In this document: piece after piece, positions 63,467 through 64,000 of the stretch | How the letters are laid out: the number at the start of each line of letters is the position of its first letter | Numbering within the stretch: position 1 is the stretch's first letter | Origin: JAGGAG01 sp964638035 | Lineage (GTDB): Bacteria > Gemmatimonadota > Gemmatimonadetes > Gemmatimonadales > GWC2-71-9 | Length of the DNA: 64,000 nt | Assembly: GCA_964638035.1 (NCBI GenBank) | Contig: CAZWXD010000016.1 | Coordinates: forward strand, 1-64,000 | Reading direction: 5' to 3' | Position numbers and translations under genes: made by a program | The notes under the pieces: generated by a model | Databases searched by the model: none | Told to the model about the DNA's origin: nothing | Seen by the model: the letters and a program-made list of their open reading frames with translations, nothing else

Positions 63467-64000
63467 ATGCGACGTTTCGGTGTCAGCCTTGCCATCGTGC
63501 TGGCAGCCGCGACCGCCGTGCCGCGCGCGTCCGAGGCCCAGGGCTACGGCGTGTACGAGCAGGGCGCGTGTACCATGGGCCGCGGCGGCACGGCGGTGTC
63601 CAACCCATGCGCGGACGGCTCCGGCATCTACTTCAACCCGGCCGGCATCGCCGGGACCGCCTGGAGCGGATCGCTCGGTGCCACGCTCATCAAGCCGAGC
63701 GCCCAGTTCGTCAATGACCAGACGCTCAACGAGTCGAACTTCGAGGATGCGCTCTACCCGGTGCCCACCCTCTACCTCTCGGGCCCCGTCTCCCGGAAGC
63801 TCTCGGTCGGCCTGGGCGTCTTCGTCCCCTACGGCCTCACGACAGAGTGGGACGAGAACACCTTCGAGGGCCGTTTCCTGGGGTACAAGACATCCCTCCG
63901 CGCCATCTACATCCAGCCCACCATGGCCATGAACTTCGGGAAGCTGAAGGTGGGCGCCGGCCTCAACGTGACCAACCTGCACCTCGACCTGAACCGCCGG
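63467..64000 (+). CDS. OmpP1/FadL-family outer membrane transporter (cut by window edge)
   Basis: The 178 visible residues begin with a signal peptide (MRRFGVSLAIVLAAATAVPRASEAQ). GYGVYEQGACTMGRGGTAVSNPCADGSGIYFNPAGIAG follows, the FadL family's N-terminal hatch. Alternating strands follow (GLGVFVPYGLTTEW, IYIQPTMAMNFGKLKVGAGL). These porins import long-chain fatty acids or other hydrophobic compounds. AGGCAGGAG is about 8 bases upstream of ATG 63467. The barrel continues beyond the window. Confidence 0.9.
   Translation, partial: MRRFGVSLAIVLAAATAVPRASEAQGYGVYEQGACTMGRGGTAVSNPCADGSGIYFNPAGIAGTAWSGSLGATLIKPSAQFVNDQTLNESNFEDALYPVPTLYLSGPVSRKLSVGLGVFVPYGLTTEWDENTFEGRFLGYKTSLRAIYIQPTMAMNFGKLKVGAGLNVTNLHLDLNRR

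Overview
The window is a dense, GC-rich stretch of bacterial chromosome. Translationally coupled ATGA and GTGA overlaps are common, GTG starts are frequent, and intergenic gaps are short. The gene mix suggests a Gram-negative, aerobic heterotroph, most likely Gemmatimonadota (inference; no rRNA or marker phylogeny is available here). It includes a TonB-dependent receptor and a FadL-type porin, a soluble acyl-ACP desaturase, PQQ synthesis, System I cytochrome c maturation genes, DUF92, and many secreted peptidases and hypothetical proteins. I saw no insertion sequences, prophage, CRISPR array, rRNA or tRNA genes.

Layout. 1-2.9 kb: the 5' part of a TonB receptor with a promoter and long leader, an M24 peptidase and a V4R-domain protein, all leftward. 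3.0-7.9 kb: a rightward operon of DUF92, a geranylgeranyl-reductase-like flavoprotein, a flavin reductase, a methyltransferase, an SRPBCC cyclase and a ketosynthase, which looks like a small specialised or isoprenoid/polyketide pathway. 7.9-10.2 kb: leftward ccmABCD. 10.2-11.1 kb: short tandem repeats, a STAS gene and a multi-hairpin leader. 11.1-16.8 kb: acs, a membrane/PI-PLC-like fusion and a secreted TPR protein. 16.8-26.3 kb: Kup, a DsbA-like protein, OsmC, a CDP-alcohol transferase, a sugar nucleotidyltransferase, an M16 protease, a TPR protein and DUF485. 26.3-32.6 kb: an NtrB/NtrC-like pair followed by pqqABCDE. 32.6-40.8 kb: P5C dehydrogenase, a WtpA-like binding protein, a YfcC transporter, then a GNAT/desaturase group behind a consensus sigma-54 promoter. 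40.9-46.1 kb: inverted repeats, then metF-metH behind a SAM-II-type pseudoknot and a strong terminator. 46.2-64 kb: acyl-CoA dehydrogenase, PBP4, OPT and CPA1 transporters, M42 and M28 peptidases, a HEAT protein, an fRMsr-like GAF protein, PolX with Nth, a cyclophilin, a DUF6941-like protein and a FadL-type porin.

Themes. The methionine genes carry their own SAM-sensing leader. Two sigma-54-type promoters lie near a histidine kinase and enhancer-binding protein. DNA repair genes polX and nth are coupled, although this PolX has lost polymerase active-site residues. The most promising novelties are the metF leader, the ketosynthase operon, the STAS leader RNA, the degenerate PolX and the sigma-54 desaturase operon.
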